From Pseudomonas sp. B21-015 (lineage in GTDB: Bacteria > Pseudomonadota > Gammaproteobacteria > Pseudomonadales > Pseudomonadaceae), in contig NZ_CP087196.1 in the NCBI RefSeq assembly GCF_024749285.1, positions 186,001-250,000 of the forward strand: a stretch of DNA of 64,000 nucleotides, given 5' to 3'. Both the position numbers and the translations under genes were made by a program. This document shows positions 33,261 through 43,599 of the stretch, one piece after another (the stretch's first letter is position 1; the number at the start of each line of letters is the position of its first letter). The notes beneath the pieces were generated by a model, which was given only the letters and a program-made list of their open reading frames with translations, was not told the origin of the DNA and ran no database searches.

Positions 33261-33896
33261 ATGAAAAACCCTTATGCTCCCGGCTTCTGGTGCGCCATTG
33301 CGGCATTGGTTTTGCTGTCGGCCACCTATTTCTACGGTGTCATGCTGGCCCACCAGCTCGACAAGGCGCTGATCTTCCTCGACAGCGTGGCGGCGCTGAT
33401 CGCCGTGATGGCTATCGTGGTGGTCGCCTGGGCCTCGCTCCAGAACCAGCGCATCAAGAGACGACAACTCGAGCAAGGCAAAACCCTGGTACTGATCTGG
33501 GACACCAAGGTGGCTTTGCGCCGGGTAGAAACGGTGTTTGACCGGTATTTCTGGGGCAGTTACTGGCAACCGGGGCGCACCTTCCAGGAAGTCATGGGCG
33601 AACTCACCGGCACGCCGCTGGAAAAAAGCCTCGAAACCTTGAAGAAACAGTGTCTGGCGCTGGACAAGCAAGTACCCGACGAGGGGTGGCACTGGCTCAA
33701 CAATGCCCGAGAACTGTCTGATGTCGCCAACGCCATGGCTCGCGAACGTTATCAGCTGGACTTCTGCGACCCGCGGGCGGAAGTGACCGGCGGGGCGGTG
33801 ATCAATCGGGATTTTGAAGTGCTGGTGTATACGTGGACCGCGCGGTTGAAAAGCTTTGATCATCAGCTTGATGAGATCGAGGTTCAGTATTCCTGA
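33261..33896 (+). CDS. Two-helix membrane protein of unknown function
   Basis: The 211-residue protein has two membrane helices (about 10-27 and 42-61) and a cytoplasmic C-terminal part with aromatic and charged residues (WDTKVALRRVETVFDRYFWG). I do not recognise a family. A GGGGATC ribosome-like site precedes ATG 33261. It stands alone between the efflux operon and a REP. Confidence 0.65.
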   Translation: MKNPYAPGFWCAIAALVLLSATYFYGVMLAHQLDKALIFLDSVAALIAVMAIVVVAWASLQNQRIKRRQLEQGKTLVLIWDTKVALRRVETVFDRYFWGSYWQPGRTFQEVMGELTGTPLEKSLETLKKQCLALDKQVPDEGWHWLNNARELSDVANAMARERYQLDFCDPRAEVTGGAVINRDFEVLVYTWTARLKSFDHQLDEIEVQYS

Positions 33897-33920
33897 TCCG
33901 GTGTTGGCGGGACTGACGCC

Positions 33921-33944
33921 TTCGCGAGCAAGCCCGCTCCCACA
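33921..33944. repeat. Single REP element
   Basis: TTCGCGAGCAAGCCCGCTCC with CACA, one arm only, between the converging membrane-protein and tonB genes. Confidence 0.8.
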
Positions 33945-33958
33945 TGGGGGGCGGTGTT

Positions 33959-34705
33959 TTAACGGCGTCGTTCCAGCGAGTAAACAAACGGCGCAACGAT
34001 TTCGATGGAGCCGTTGTTCAGCATGTCGGCCGGTGGCTTGGGCAGCGGTTGGGCGCGGCGGATCATTTCCAGGGTGGCCCGGTCCAGATCGGCGTTGCCG
34101 GAGCGGCCCACCAGTTCGAACGACAACACGTTACCGTCGGCATCCACTACGAAGCGCAGACGGTTCAAGCCTTCCTTGCCCCGCTGCTGTGCACTGGCCG
34201 GGTACTTTTTGTACTTGGCCAGGTGCGCGAGCAGGGTGCCTTGCCAGCTGGCCTTGGCAGCTTGTTGCGCCGGTGATGGGCCGGGTGCCGGCTGAGCGGA
34301 TTTCTCCGTCGGTGCCTGGGTCGGTTGCGCGTCGCTCGGTTTTTCCTCGGAAGGCTTTTCCTTCGGCGGCTCTGGCTTTTTCTCCACAGGCTTGGGCGGT
34401 TGAGGCTTCGGCTTGGGTTTGACCGGCTTGGGCACGGCAATCTCGGCCTTCGGCGCTTCAGCGAGTTTCGGCAGCGGCAGTTCTTCCACCGGGGCCGGTG
34501 GCTGCGGTGGCGTGATCACCTTTGGCGGTGCGGGCGGTGGCGGGGCTGGAAGCGGCGCCAGTTCGACCATCATCGCTTGCGGTGGCAGCTCGATCGGCGG
34601 GCGCGACGTCCAGTTCAGCGCCAGCGCAATGGCCAGCGCATGGATGCCCAGCACCACGGCCAGGCTCCCGCTGTAACGCGTCAGCTTTTGGCGCATGTTG
34701 ATCAT
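33959..34705 (-). CDS. tonB: Energy transducer TonB
   Basis: The 248-residue protein has an N-terminal membrane anchor (LAVVLGIHALAIALAL), a long Pro/Lys/Glu periplasmic linker (about 40-150), and a C-terminal TonB domain (YPASAQQRGKEGLNRLRFVV, LVGRSGNADLDRATLEMI). It transmits proton-motive energy to outer-membrane receptors. Its ATG overlaps the exbD stop (ATGA), so exbB-exbD-tonB is one operon. Confidence 0.93.
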   Translation of the reverse strand: MINMRQKLTRYSGSLAVVLGIHALAIALALNWTSRPPIELPPQAMMVELAPLPAPPPPAPPKVITPPQPPAPVEELPLPKLAEAPKAEIAVPKPVKPKPKPQPPKPVEKKPEPPKEKPSEEKPSDAQPTQAPTEKSAQPAPGPSPAQQAAKASWQGTLLAHLAKYKKYPASAQQRGKEGLNRLRFVVDADGNVLSFELVGRSGNADLDRATLEMIRRAQPLPKPPADMLNNGSIEIVAPFVYSLERRR

Positions 34706-35130
34706 TTTTTGGCTGCCGTCTCGAGTCCGACCAGGCCGACCTTCAGGTAACCGGCGGCGCGCAGGGCATCCATCACGCTCATCAGGTCGCCGTAGTCCAC
34801 GCCTTTGTCAGCCTGGAAGAAGATCGTCGTGTCTTTCTTGCCCCGGGTCTTGGCGTCGAGTGTGGCGCCGAGGGCTTCGGCCTTCACTTCGTCTTCGCCG
34901 AGGAACAGGCGCTGGTCAGCTTTCACGCTGAGGAACACCGGTTTTTCTGGCCGAGGCGCCGGTTTGGCGGTGGAGGCGGGCAGGTCGACCTTGATGTCCA
35001 CGGTGGCCAGCGGCGCCGCCACCATGAAGATGATCAACAGCACCAGCATCACGTCGATGAACGGCGTGACATTGATTTCGTGGTTCTCGGCCAGATCGTC
35101 GTCTGCGCCTTCTTTCAAATGCAGGCCCAT
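34702..35130 (-). CDS. exbD: Biopolymer transport protein ExbD
   Basis: The 142-residue protein has one membrane helix (about 22-42, FIDVMLVLLIIFMVAAPLAT with the proton-path Asp) and a periplasmic domain. It forms the TonB motor with ExbB. It lies 6 bp after exbB. Confidence 0.93.
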   Translation of the reverse strand: MGLHLKEGADDDLAENHEINVTPFIDVMLVLLIIFMVAAPLATVDIKVDLPASTAKPAPRPEKPVFLSVKADQRLFLGEDEVKAEALGATLDAKTRGKKDTTIFFQADKGVDYGDLMSVMDALRAAGYLKVGLVGLETAAKK

Positions 35131-35136
35131 GGCCGA

Positions 35137-36087
35137 TTACCCCACTTTCACCATGTGCGGTTGCGAGATGCGCTCGGGCGGCAGGTGGTCGAGGTCACGG
35201 CTGACCAGCAGCAGGACTTCTGCCGAGGCATCGGACACTTGCGCTTTGTAACCGGCGATGGAGCGGGCGAAGATGTTGTAGATGACCACCGCGGGAATCG
35301 CTGCAACCAGACCCAGCGCGGTCGCCAACAGGGCTTCGGCGATGCCGGGGGCCACGACGGCGAGGTTGGTGGTCTGGGTTTTGGCGATGCCGATGAAACT
35401 GTTCATGATGCCCCACACGGTGCCGAACAGGCCGACGAACGGTGCGGTGGAACCGATGGTGGCGAGCACGCCGGTGCCGCTGCTCATGTTGCGACCGCAG
35501 GCGGCAACCAGGCGCTCCAGGCGGAAGCTCACACGTTCCTTGATGCCTTCTTTTTCGCGGCTGTTGGCCGACAGGCGCATTTCTTCCAGCGCGTCGTGGA
35601 CCAGCAGGTTGGCGAGTGTGCCTTCCTTGGCCGCCGTCGCGCTGGCTTCTTTAAGGGTGGCGGCTTTTTTCAGGTGGGCGATTTCAACACGCAGACGACG
35701 CTTTGCGCCGATCAACTCGAAGCCCTTGGCGATCCAGATAGTCCAGGTGATGATCGAGGCGATGGCCAGGCCGATCATCACGATCTTCACGATAATGTCG
35801 GCGTTCTGGTACATGCCCCACGGCGACAGGTCATGGGCCATGCCCAGCGAGTTGTCGGCTTCGAGGACTTCCGGCACGTCAGCAGCGTCTACGGCCTGAG
35901 CCGGGTCGGTCGCGGCAGGTGCGGTTTGAACGGCTGGTGTCTGAGCGGCGGCAGGCTGTGTGGCTGGCGCTTGTGCATCGGCGAATGCGGCGGTCGGCGC
36001 CAGCGTCAGGCTGAGCAACAGGGCGGCCACCGCACTCCAGGCGCGAGGTCGTTTGGTTGGCGAAGCGGGGAATTGATTGCGTGTCAT
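35137..36087 (-). CDS. exbB: TonB-system proton channel ExbB
   Basis: From ATG 36087 the protein is 316 residues: signal peptide (SAVAALLLSLTLAPTAAFA), an Ala/Pro/Gln-rich linker, and three membrane helices with the conserved TSSGTGVLATIGSTAPFVGL-type segment and PGIAEALLATALGL. An upstream ATG at 36165 would add 26 residues before the signal and is unlikely. A weakly Fur-box-like AT-rich stretch lies upstream near 36163-36215. Confidence 0.92.
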   Translation of the reverse strand: MTRNQFPASPTKRPRAWSAVAALLLSLTLAPTAAFADAQAPATQPAAAQTPAVQTAPAATDPAQAVDAADVPEVLEADNSLGMAHDLSPWGMYQNADIIVKIVMIGLAIASIITWTIWIAKGFELIGAKRRLRVEIAHLKKAATLKEASATAAKEGTLANLLVHDALEEMRLSANSREKEGIKERVSFRLERLVAACGRNMSSGTGVLATIGSTAPFVGLFGTVWGIMNSFIGIAKTQTTNLAVVAPGIAEALLATALGLVAAIPAVVIYNIFARSIAGYKAQVSDASAEVLLLVSRDLDHLPPERISQPHMVKVG

Positions 36088-36162
36088 GCTGGCCGGACCT
36101 GAAAGGAAAAAAACGGTAGATGTTCTTCCAGGCCTCGTGAGGCCGAGAACAAAAGTGACCCG

Positions 36163-36215
36163 CATTATTGCAAGTAATTCTTGTTAACAAAAGTAATAGA
36201 GTATCTTTTTTTCCT
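36163..36215 (-). promoter_or_regulatory. AT-rich exbB upstream region, possible Fur site
   Basis: The stretch contains ATTATTGCAAGTAATTC and is AT-rich against a GC-rich background. TonB systems are commonly Fur-regulated, but the match to the Fur consensus is poor, so this is only a candidate. Confidence 0.25.
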
Positions 36216-36277
36216 TCATTGCTAGCCGCTCGTCCCTTGCCAGCGCTAGTCTGTGGCTTTCCGATAGGAGTTTTCTG

Positions 36278-37135
36278 ATGTCCGCGCCTTCTGTTTTAAT
36301 CGCCGGCTGCGGTGATGTCGGCAGTCGTCTGGCCACGCAATTGCTGAATTCAGGGTGGGAGGTTCACGGTTTGCGGCGTGACGTCTCACGCCTGCCCCAA
36401 GGGGTAATTGGCGTTGCCGGTGACTTGTTCAATAAAGACTGCCCGCCGACCTGGCCAATCGGCGCGGTGGATTACCTGGTGTATTGCGCGGCGGCTACCG
36501 ATCACGATGAGGCCGGATACCGCGCCGCTTATATCCAGGGTTTGCAACACGTGCTGGAATGGCTGGGGGACTACGGGCAAGTGCCCAATCGGCTGCTATT
36601 CGTTTCCAGCAGCAGCGTTTACGGTCAGCAAGAGGGCGAGTGGGTCGACGAGAACTCGCCGACCGTGGCGGCTGGCTATTCAGGGCGTGTGATGCTGGAG
36701 GCCGAGCAAGTGGCGCGTGATAGCGGCATTCCGGCCAGCATCGTGCGCCTGACCGGCATTTATGGTCCGGGCCGAGAGTGGCTGCTGACCCAGGTCCGTC
36801 GCGGTTATCGCGTGGCGATCGATCCACCGTTGTACGCCAACCGCATTCACGTCGATGACGCTGCGGGGTTGCTGGCGTTTCTGCTTGAGGAGGATCGGCG
36901 TGGGGTGACGCTGGATGATGACTATATAGGCGTCGACGATGCGCCCGCGTCATTGGCGGAGGTGGTGGGCTGGTTGCGTGAGTATCTGGGTGTGACCGAA
37001 TGGGCCGAGGATGCGAGTGTGCGTCGTGCCGGCAGCAAGCGCTGCAGCAATGCCCGGGCGAAGGCGTTGGGTTGGCAACCAAAATATCCGAGTTTCCGCG
37101 AAGGCTACGCTGCGATCCTCGAAGGTCGCTGCTGA
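36278..37135 (+). CDS. NAD(P)-binding epimerase/reductase-like protein (YeeZ type)
   Basis: The 285-residue protein is a short Rossmann-fold protein starting SVLIAGCGDVGSRLATQL (GxGxxG) with SSSSVYGQQEGEWVDE (the SDR-type serine and tyrosine) and RLTGIYGPGREWLL. It resembles the sugar-epimerase-like YeeZ group with unknown substrate. AGGAG precedes the ATG. A REP pair follows. Confidence 0.8.
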   Translation: MSAPSVLIAGCGDVGSRLATQLLNSGWEVHGLRRDVSRLPQGVIGVAGDLFNKDCPPTWPIGAVDYLVYCAAATDHDEAGYRAAYIQGLQHVLEWLGDYGQVPNRLLFVSSSSVYGQQEGEWVDENSPTVAAGYSGRVMLEAEQVARDSGIPASIVRLTGIYGPGREWLLTQVRRGYRVAIDPPLYANRIHVDDAAGLLAFLLEEDRRGVTLDDDYIGVDDAPASLAEVVGWLREYLGVTEWAEDASVRRAGSKRCSNARAKALGWQPKYPSFREGYAAILEGRC

Positions 37136-37157
37136 AATCCGGTTACACACTACAACT

Positions 37158-37246
37158 GTGGGAGCGGGCTTGCCCGCGATGGCGGTGTAACAGTCAACCT
37201 GGATGTTGAATGTTATGGCCTCATCGCGGGCAAGCCCGCTCCCACA
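37158..37246. repeat. REP inverted pair
   Basis: TGTGGGAGCGGGCTTGCCCG at 37158 and its inverse ending at 37246, between converging genes. Confidence 0.9.
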
Positions 37247-37273
37247 GGGTTATCTGTTGGCTTCAGATTCGGG

Positions 37274-38014
37274 TTACTGCTTTTCCAGCAACCATTTGCG
37301 ATCACCCGGCGTAAACGAAGGCATCTCGTCCGCCAGTGCGGTATTCACGGTCTGGAAAATCTCCAGTTCCTTGCCCTTGCGCGCAAAGATCCAGGTATTG
37401 CCCTGGCCGTTCACCTGCAGCCAGATGTTGTCGTGGCCGCCGCTCATCGACGCGCAATCGCCTGCCAGGCACAGAGCATAACGATCGGTACCCGGAAGAC
37501 CGGCAACCTGGCCATCGGCCTGGAACTGCACGGTGTTGCCTTCGCCGGGGCCGCTGAGGATTTTCCAGCTGCCGCCCATATAAGCCGAATACAGCGCCCG
37601 CTCGAAACTCGCGCCAATCGGTGCGCCGTCCGGCACCTGGACCGATGCGCGGTCGAAGACTTGCTCCGGCTCGTTGTCGTTGGCGGCCTGGCTCAGTTGC
37701 TTGCCGTCACGCTTCAGCTCGCTGGCGGAGCTGCCATAAAAGTCGATTTTCCAGGCGCCGGACTGTTCGCCCAGCAGCTTGCCTTCGACGTTTTCAAAAC
37801 CATTGGTGTAGCGGGCCTGACCGGCCTTGGTGTTGACGTCCCATTCCAGGTTCGGGCCATAGGCCTGGAGCGCTTCACGCAGGGGGCCGCCTTTGGATGC
37901 AGCATCGATCGCTACCTGATTGATCCAGGTGCCGCTGATATCACGGTCGGCAGGGTTGCTGGCACATCCGCCCAAGAGTAGGGCGACCAGCGAGAGAACT
38001 AGCGCTTGGCGCAT
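37274..38014 (-). CDS. Predicted lipoprotein of unknown function
   Basis: The 246-residue protein has a clear lipobox (LVALLLGGCAS, Cys17), then a mostly beta extracellular-type domain (DISGTWINQVAI, SGAWKIDFYGSS). I do not recognise the family. The cysteine pair CLAGDC could form a disulfide. Confidence 0.75.
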   Translation of the reverse strand: MRQALVLSLVALLLGGCASNPADRDISGTWINQVAIDAASKGGPLREALQAYGPNLEWDVNTKAGQARYTNGFENVEGKLLGEQSGAWKIDFYGSSASELKRDGKQLSQAANDNEPEQVFDRASVQVPDGAPIGASFERALYSAYMGGSWKILSGPGEGNTVQFQADGQVAGLPGTDRYALCLAGDCASMSGGHDNIWLQVNGQGNTWIFARKGKELEIFQTVNTALADEMPSFTPGDRKWLLEKQ

Positions 38015-38051
38015 GGTGGAATCCTTTCAGAACCCTTTTTACAAGATCAGT

Positions 38052-38077
38052 CGGCGCAGCCTCGCAAGGCTGCGCCG
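38052..38077 (-). terminator. Hairpin downstream of ridA
   Basis: CGGCGCAGCC and GGCTGCGCCG form a perfect 10-bp stem with a 6-base loop just after the ridA stop. A U-tract is weak. Confidence 0.55.
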
Positions 38078-38082
38078 CACGT

Positions 38083-38463
38083 TTACTCGATGACCAGAAT
38101 GGCATCCATTTCAACCTGCGCACCCTTTGGCAGGGCCGCTACGCCGATGGCGGCGCGGGCCGGGTATGGCTGGTCGAAGTACTTGCCCATGATCTCGTTG
38201 ACCTTGGCGAAGTGGCTCAGGTCGGTGAGGAAGATGTTCAGTTTGACGATGTCCTTGAACGAACCACCGGCCGCTTCAGCCACGGCTTTGAGGTTCTCGA
38301 ACACCTGGACGGTCTGGGCTTCGAAGCCTTCGACCAGTTCCATGGTTTTTGGGTCCAGAGGAATCTGACCCGACATGTAAACGGTGTTGCCAGCCTTGAT
38401 CGCCTGGGAGTAAGTACCGATGGCGGCCGGGGCCTTGTCGCTGTTGATAACGGTCTTGGTCAT
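38083..38463 (-). CDS. ridA: RidA-family enamine/imine deaminase
   Basis: The 126-residue protein has the RidA pattern ([33 protein letters not shown], the conserved Arg in [12 protein letters not shown], and the terminal ILVIE). It removes reactive 2-aminoacrylate-type imines. It follows spoT by 24 bp, an order also seen in other Pseudomonas. Confidence 0.93.
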   Translation of the reverse strand: MTKTVINSDKAPAAIGTYSQAIKAGNTVYMSGQIPLDPKTMELVEGFEAQTVQVFENLKAVAEAAGGSFKDIVKLNIFLTDLSHFAKVNEIMGKYFDQPYPARAAIGVAALPKGAQVEMDAILVIE

Positions 38464-38487
38464 GTAAGACTCCTTGTGAAGGGTGGG

Positions 38488-40593
38488 CTACGCGCGCATG
38501 CGGGTGATGCGGATCACGCCGGTCAGGGCGCGCAGTTTCTTGATCACGCGGGCCAGGTGCACGCGGTCGTGCACACTGACCACCAGTTGGACCACGCTGA
38601 TACGACCGTCGCGTTCGTCCATGCTGATTTTTTCGATATTGCCGTCGGCCGCGTTGACGCTGCTGGCCAGCAGGGCGATCAGGCCGCGCTGGTGTTCCAG
38701 TTCGACGCGCAGCTCGACGTTGAATTCGCCGGTGACATCCTTGGCCCACGAGAGCTGGATGCATTTTTCCGGGTTATGGCGGATTTCGCTGATGTTGCGG
38801 CAGTTGTCCAGGTGCACCACCATCCCTTTGCCGGCGGACAGATGGCCGACAATCGGGTCGCCCGGGATCGGCGTGCAACACTTGGCGTAACTGAGCACCA
38901 GACCTTCGGTGCCACGAATCGCCAGCGGACCTTCTGGGCTCGGCAGCTGTTCGCCTTCGCCCAGCAGACGACGGGCGACCACGTAAGCCATGCGATTACC
39001 CAGGCCGATGTCTTCGAGCAGGTCTTCGATCAGTTCGAGGCGGTATTCGTGGAGCATCAACTGCACGCGCTCGGCCGGAACTTTTTCCAGGGAGCTGTCG
39101 AAACCGTTGAGCACCTTGTTCAGCAGGCGTTCGCCGAGGCTGATGGATTCGGAGCGGCGTTGCAGTTTCAGCGCATGGCGGATGTGGGTCCGCGCTTTGC
39201 CGGTGACCACGAAGTTGAGCCATGCCGGGTTCGGCCGCGCGCCAGGGGCGCTGACGATCTCGACCGTGGAGCCGCTTTGCAGCGGTTCGGACAGCGGCGC
39301 GAGACGACGGTTGATCCGGCAGGCAATGCAGCTGTTGCCCACGTCGGTGTGCACCGCGTAAGCGAAGTCGACCGCCGTGGAGCCTTTGGGCAGCTCCATG
39401 ATCCGGCCCTTGGGCGTGAACACGTAGACCTCGTCCGGGAACAGGTCGATCTTCACGCTCTCGATGAATTCCAGCGAGTTGCCGGCCCGTTGCTGCATTT
39501 CCAGCACGCCTTTGACCCACTGGCGGGCGCGGGCATGGGTGCCTTTGGGCTGCTCGTCGCCGCTGGATTTGTACAGCCAGTGGGCGGCGATGCCGTTGTT
39601 GGCCATCTCTTCCATTTCACGGGTGCGGATCTGGATCTCGATCGGTACACCGTGCATGCCGAACAGCGTGGTATGCAGCGACTGGTAGCCGTTGGCCTTG
39701 GGGATCGCGATGTAATCCTTGAAGCGCCCCGGCAACGGTTTGTACAAATTATGTACGGCACCCAGCACGCGGTAGCAGGTATCGACCTTGTCGACGATGA
39801 TCCGGAACGCGTAGACGTCCATGATCTCGTTGAAGGCTCGACGCTTGCCGCGCATTTTCTTGTAGATGCCGTAGAGGTGTTTCTGACGACCGCTGACCTC
39901 GCCCTGAATGCCGTCGATGGCCAGGCAGTGGCTGAGGGACTCTTCGATCTTGTTGACGATTTCCTTGCGGTTGCCCCGGGCGCGCTTGACCGCCTGGTTG
40001 ATCCGCGCGGAACGCATCGGGTGCATCGCCTTGAAGCCGAGGTCTTCGAACTCTATGCGGATGGCGTGCATGCCCAGCCGGTTGGCGATGGGCGCATAGA
40101 TTTCCAGGGTTTCCTTGGCAATCCGCCGACGTTTTTCGCCGGACAGCACTTCCAGGGTGCGCATGTTGTGCAGGCGGTCGGCCAGTTTGACCAGGATCAC
40201 GCGAATGTCGCGCGCCATGGCCATGGCCATTTTCTGGAAGTTTTCGGCCTGGGCTTCGGCTTTGGTCTCGAAGTTCATCTGGGTCAGTTTGCTGACCCCG
40301 TCGACCAGTTCGGCCACGGTTTCGCCGAACTGCGCTTGCAGCGCTTCCTTGGCAATACCGGTGTCTTCGATTACGTCATGCAGCATCGCAGCCATCAGGC
40401 TCTGATGGTCCATGTGCATGTCGGCAAGAATATTCGCAACCGCGAGTGGGTGCGTGACGTACGCCTCACCGCTACGGCGGCGTTGGCCGTCATGGGCTTG
40501 TTCGGCGTAGAAGTACGCTCGGCGGACCAGATTGACCTGGTCCTTGCCGAGGTAGGTCGATAAGCGATCGGCGAGGGCGTCTATGCTCGGCAT
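38488..40593 (-). CDS. spoT: Bifunctional (p)ppGpp synthetase/hydrolase SpoT
   Basis: The 701-residue protein carries an HD hydrolase domain (THPLAVANILADM, MLHDVIEDTG), a RelA/SpoT synthetase domain (about 240-350), TGS (VFTPKGRIMELPKGSTAVDF) and a C-terminal ACT domain (VSVHDRVHLARVIKKLRAL). It is the family's normal length. Both HD and synthetase parts look intact. It is downstream of rpoZ in the same direction, as in E. coli and other Pseudomonas. Confidence 0.96.
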   Translation of the reverse strand: MPSIDALADRLSTYLGKDQVNLVRRAYFYAEQAHDGQRRRSGEAYVTHPLAVANILADMHMDHQSLMAAMLHDVIEDTGIAKEALQAQFGETVAELVDGVSKLTQMNFETKAEAQAENFQKMAMAMARDIRVILVKLADRLHNMRTLEVLSGEKRRRIAKETLEIYAPIANRLGMHAIRIEFEDLGFKAMHPMRSARINQAVKRARGNRKEIVNKIEESLSHCLAIDGIQGEVSGRQKHLYGIYKKMRGKRRAFNEIMDVYAFRIIVDKVDTCYRVLGAVHNLYKPLPGRFKDYIAIPKANGYQSLHTTLFGMHGVPIEIQIRTREMEEMANNGIAAHWLYKSSGDEQPKGTHARARQWVKGVLEMQQRAGNSLEFIESVKIDLFPDEVYVFTPKGRIMELPKGSTAVDFAYAVHTDVGNSCIACRINRRLAPLSEPLQSGSTVEIVSAPGARPNPAWLNFVVTGKARTHIRHALKLQRRSESISLGERLLNKVLNGFDSSLEKVPAERVQLMLHEYRLELIEDLLEDIGLGNRMAYVVARRLLGEGEQLPSPEGPLAIRGTEGLVLSYAKCCTPIPGDPIVGHLSAGKGMVVHLDNCRNISEIRHNPEKCIQLSWAKDVTGEFNVELRVELEHQRGLIALLASSVNAADGNIEKISMDERDGRISVVQLVVSVHDRVHLARVIKKLRALTGVIRITRMRA

Positions 40594-40650
40594 GATAATT
40601 CCTGCCGTTTGCTATGACCCCGCGCCGTGCTACGTCGACCAGGCATGACC

Positions 40651-40914
40651 TTATACTGCCTCGTTGGACTCGTCCTCGAACGCTGCGAACAGCGGTTCGT
40701 CTTCGACGATTTCAGCGTTGGCGATGAACTCGTAGCTCATCAGGCCTTCAGCGATTTCACGCAGAGCTACAACAGTGGGCTTGTCGTTTTCCCACTGAAC
40801 CAGGGGCTCTTTGCCACCGGTGGCCAGTTGACGGGCACGCTTGGTAGAGAGCATGACCAGCTCAAAGCGGTTTTCCACGTGTTCTAGGCAGTCTTCAACG
40901 GTTACGCGGGCCAT
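40651..40914 (-). CDS. rpoZ: RNA polymerase omega subunit
   Basis: From ATG 40914 the protein is 87 residues, starting [20 protein letters not shown] and including [16 protein letters not shown], the omega signature. It aids assembly of RNA polymerase and ppGpp sensing. A longer frame upstream to 40971 is not used. Confidence 0.95.
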   Translation of the reverse strand: MARVTVEDCLEHVENRFELVMLSTKRARQLATGGKEPLVQWENDKPTVVALREIAEGLMSYEFIANAEIVEDEPLFAAFEDESNEAV

Positions 40915-41081
40915 GGTATTCCTCGGAGCGAATGCAATATGCGCGCTGCCCGGTTGGGCGAGCGGACTCAACAGTTTAAAAAATCACCAGCGATTAGGGA
41001 AGCGCTGATTTTTTGACCAGGCTCTTCAACGCGCTATAAGTGCCAATGTAAAGCCCTTGCAGCGGTTTTGGGAAGAGCTGT

Positions 41082-41714
<633 letters not shown>

Positions 41715-42578
41715 TTACTCAATATTCTGCACTTGTTCGCGCATCTGCTCTATCAACACTTTGAGGTTGACCGCCGCCTGTGTGCTGCGCGGGTCGAAGG
41801 CTTTGGAGCCCAGTGTGTTGGCTTCGCGGTTGAGCTCCTGCATCAGGAAGTCCAGGCGCCGACCGGCGGCGCCACCGGATTTGAGTACCCGACGAACTTC
41901 GATGATGTGAGTGCTCAGGCGATCCAGTTCTTCGGCGACGTCGCTCTTTTGCGCGAGCATGACCATTTCCTGTTCCAGTCGCTGCGGGTCGAGGTCGGCC
42001 TTCATGTCGGTGAAGCGGTCGAGGACTTTCTGGCGCTGGGTGGCAAGCATTTGCGGGACCAGTTCACGCAGGGTCACCACATCTTCCTCGATGGACGTCA
42101 GGCGCTCGTTGATCAACCGCGCCAGCTCTGCGCCTTCGCGCTCGCGGCCGGCCTTGAGTTCCTTCAGACCCAGGTTGAACAGCGCCAGGGCTTCGGCATT
42201 CAGCGCTTGCGGGTCGGCGGCATCGGCCACCAGCACGCCGGGCCAGGCCAGGACTTCCAGCGGGTTCAGCGCGGCCGGGTTCTTGATCAGGCTGGCGACC
42301 GTCTCGGCGGCAGCGACCAGTTGAGCGGCGCGTTCGCGATCCACCTGCAACGGTTTACCGGTGCTTTCTTCGGTAAAGCGCAGGGTGCATTCGAGCTTGC
42401 CCCGGGAAATTCCCTGGCGCAGGGCTTCGCGGACCGCGCCCTCGAGGTCGCGGAATGATTCCGGCAGGCGCAGATGGGGTTCCAGGTAGCGGCTGTTGAC
42501 CGAGCGCAGTTCCCAGCTCAGGGTGCCCTGGACGCCGGCTTTCTCGACGCGGGCGAAGGCGGTCATGCTGTGCACCAT
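41715..42578 (-). CDS. yicC: YicC-family endoribonuclease
   Basis: The 287-residue protein starts MVHSMTAFARVEKAG and ends with RRLDFLMQELNREANTLGSK followed by ...VLIEQMREQVQNIE, the YicC N- and C-terminal signatures. Length and gene order match the family. An upstream ATG (42593) is less likely. It is divergent from rph. Confidence 0.94.
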   Translation of the reverse strand: MVHSMTAFARVEKAGVQGTLSWELRSVNSRYLEPHLRLPESFRDLEGAVREALRQGISRGKLECTLRFTEESTGKPLQVDRERAAQLVAAAETVASLIKNPAALNPLEVLAWPGVLVADAADPQALNAEALALFNLGLKELKAGREREGAELARLINERLTSIEEDVVTLRELVPQMLATQRQKVLDRFTDMKADLDPQRLEQEMVMLAQKSDVAEELDRLSTHIIEVRRVLKSGGAAGRRLDFLMQELNREANTLGSKAFDPRSTQAAVNLKVLIEQMREQVQNIE

Positions 42579-42846
42579 GGAGGTACCTCGCAATGCAGGT
42601 CGTCGCGTAACCAGAGTTTCGCGGACCCGCTATCTGTGAATTAAAGCCGACAGGCAGCAAAGGCGCAGGATTGTAGCGCAGTGGGGCGGATGCGCCCAAA
42701 CACACGCTGTGACAAAGAGCTGCAGGCCGTCGGCTACGCTCTATTCAGGGGCTTCAATCGTCGGGCGATTTTTTTAGAAGTGCCCAGTCGCGGCCCACGG
42801 CTCTATAATGCTCGGCAGTTTTCCGTCCCCCGTACAGGTAATCCCT
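42579..42846 (+). promoter_or_regulatory. yicC-rph divergent intergenic region
   Basis: A perfect TATAAT (42804-42809) lies 37 bp before the rph ATG. No clear -35 hexamer is visible at the usual distance. No other feature was recognised in this 268-bp region. Confidence 0.5.
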
Positions 42847-43569
42847 ATGAAACGTCCAAGTGGTCGCGCTGCCGATCAGCTCCGCTCGATCCGCATTACC
42901 CGCAACTACACCAAACACGCCGAGGGTTCTGTGCTGGTCGAGTTCGGTGATACCAAGGTCATCTGCACCGTCAGCGTCGAGAACGGCGTGCCGCGTTTCC
43001 TCAAAGGTCAGGGCCAGGGCTGGTTGACCGCTGAATACGGCATGCTGCCGCGCGCCACCGGCGAGCGTAACCAGCGTGAAGCGAGCCGTGGCAAGCAAGG
43101 TGGCCGCACTCTGGAAATCCAGCGGCTGATCGGCCGCTCCCTGCGCGCTGCGCTGGACATGTCCAAGCTGGGCGACATCACCTTGTACGTCGACTGCGAC
43201 GTGATCCAGGCTGACGGCGGTACCCGCACCGCGTCCATCACTGGCGCCATGGTTGCACTGGTCGATGCCTTGAAAGTGATCAAGAAGCGTGGCGGCCTCA
43301 AAGGTGGCGACCCGCTCAAGCAAATGATCGCTGCCGTGTCGGTGGGCATGTACCAGGGCGAGCCTGTGCTTGACCTCGACTACCTGGAAGACTCGGCGGC
43401 CGAGACTGACCTTAACGTGGTGATGACCAGCACGGGTGGCTTCATCGAAGTTCAGGGCACTGCCGAAGGCGCGCCGTTCCAGCCGGAAGAGCTGAACGCG
43501 ATGCTGGCACTGGCGAAGAAAGGCATGATCGAGATTTTCGAACTGCAGAAGGCTGCACTGGCCGACTGA
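42847..43569 (+). CDS. rph: Ribonuclease PH
   Basis: The 240-residue exoribonuclease starts [20 protein letters not shown] and has [20 protein letters not shown] and [20 protein letters not shown], the phosphorolytic core. It trims tRNA 3' ends. ATG 42847 gives the family length; the frame is open further upstream but has no signature. Confidence 0.96.
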   Translation: MKRPSGRAADQLRSIRITRNYTKHAEGSVLVEFGDTKVICTVSVENGVPRFLKGQGQGWLTAEYGMLPRATGERNQREASRGKQGGRTLEIQRLIGRSLRAALDMSKLGDITLYVDCDVIQADGGTRTASITGAMVALVDALKVIKKRGGLKGGDPLKQMIAAVSVGMYQGEPVLDLDYLEDSAAETDLNVVMTSTGGFIEVQGTAEGAPFQPEELNAMLALAKKGMIEIFELQKAALAD

Positions 43570-43599
43570 TTGTTTTGACGTCCGGCAAAGGAGAGCGCC

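Noticed and set aside
38212..40563. A 783-residue plus-strand open frame opposite spoT
   Set aside because: The opposite frame is a full-length SpoT with all domains; the plus-strand frame is a GC-rich antisense shadow.
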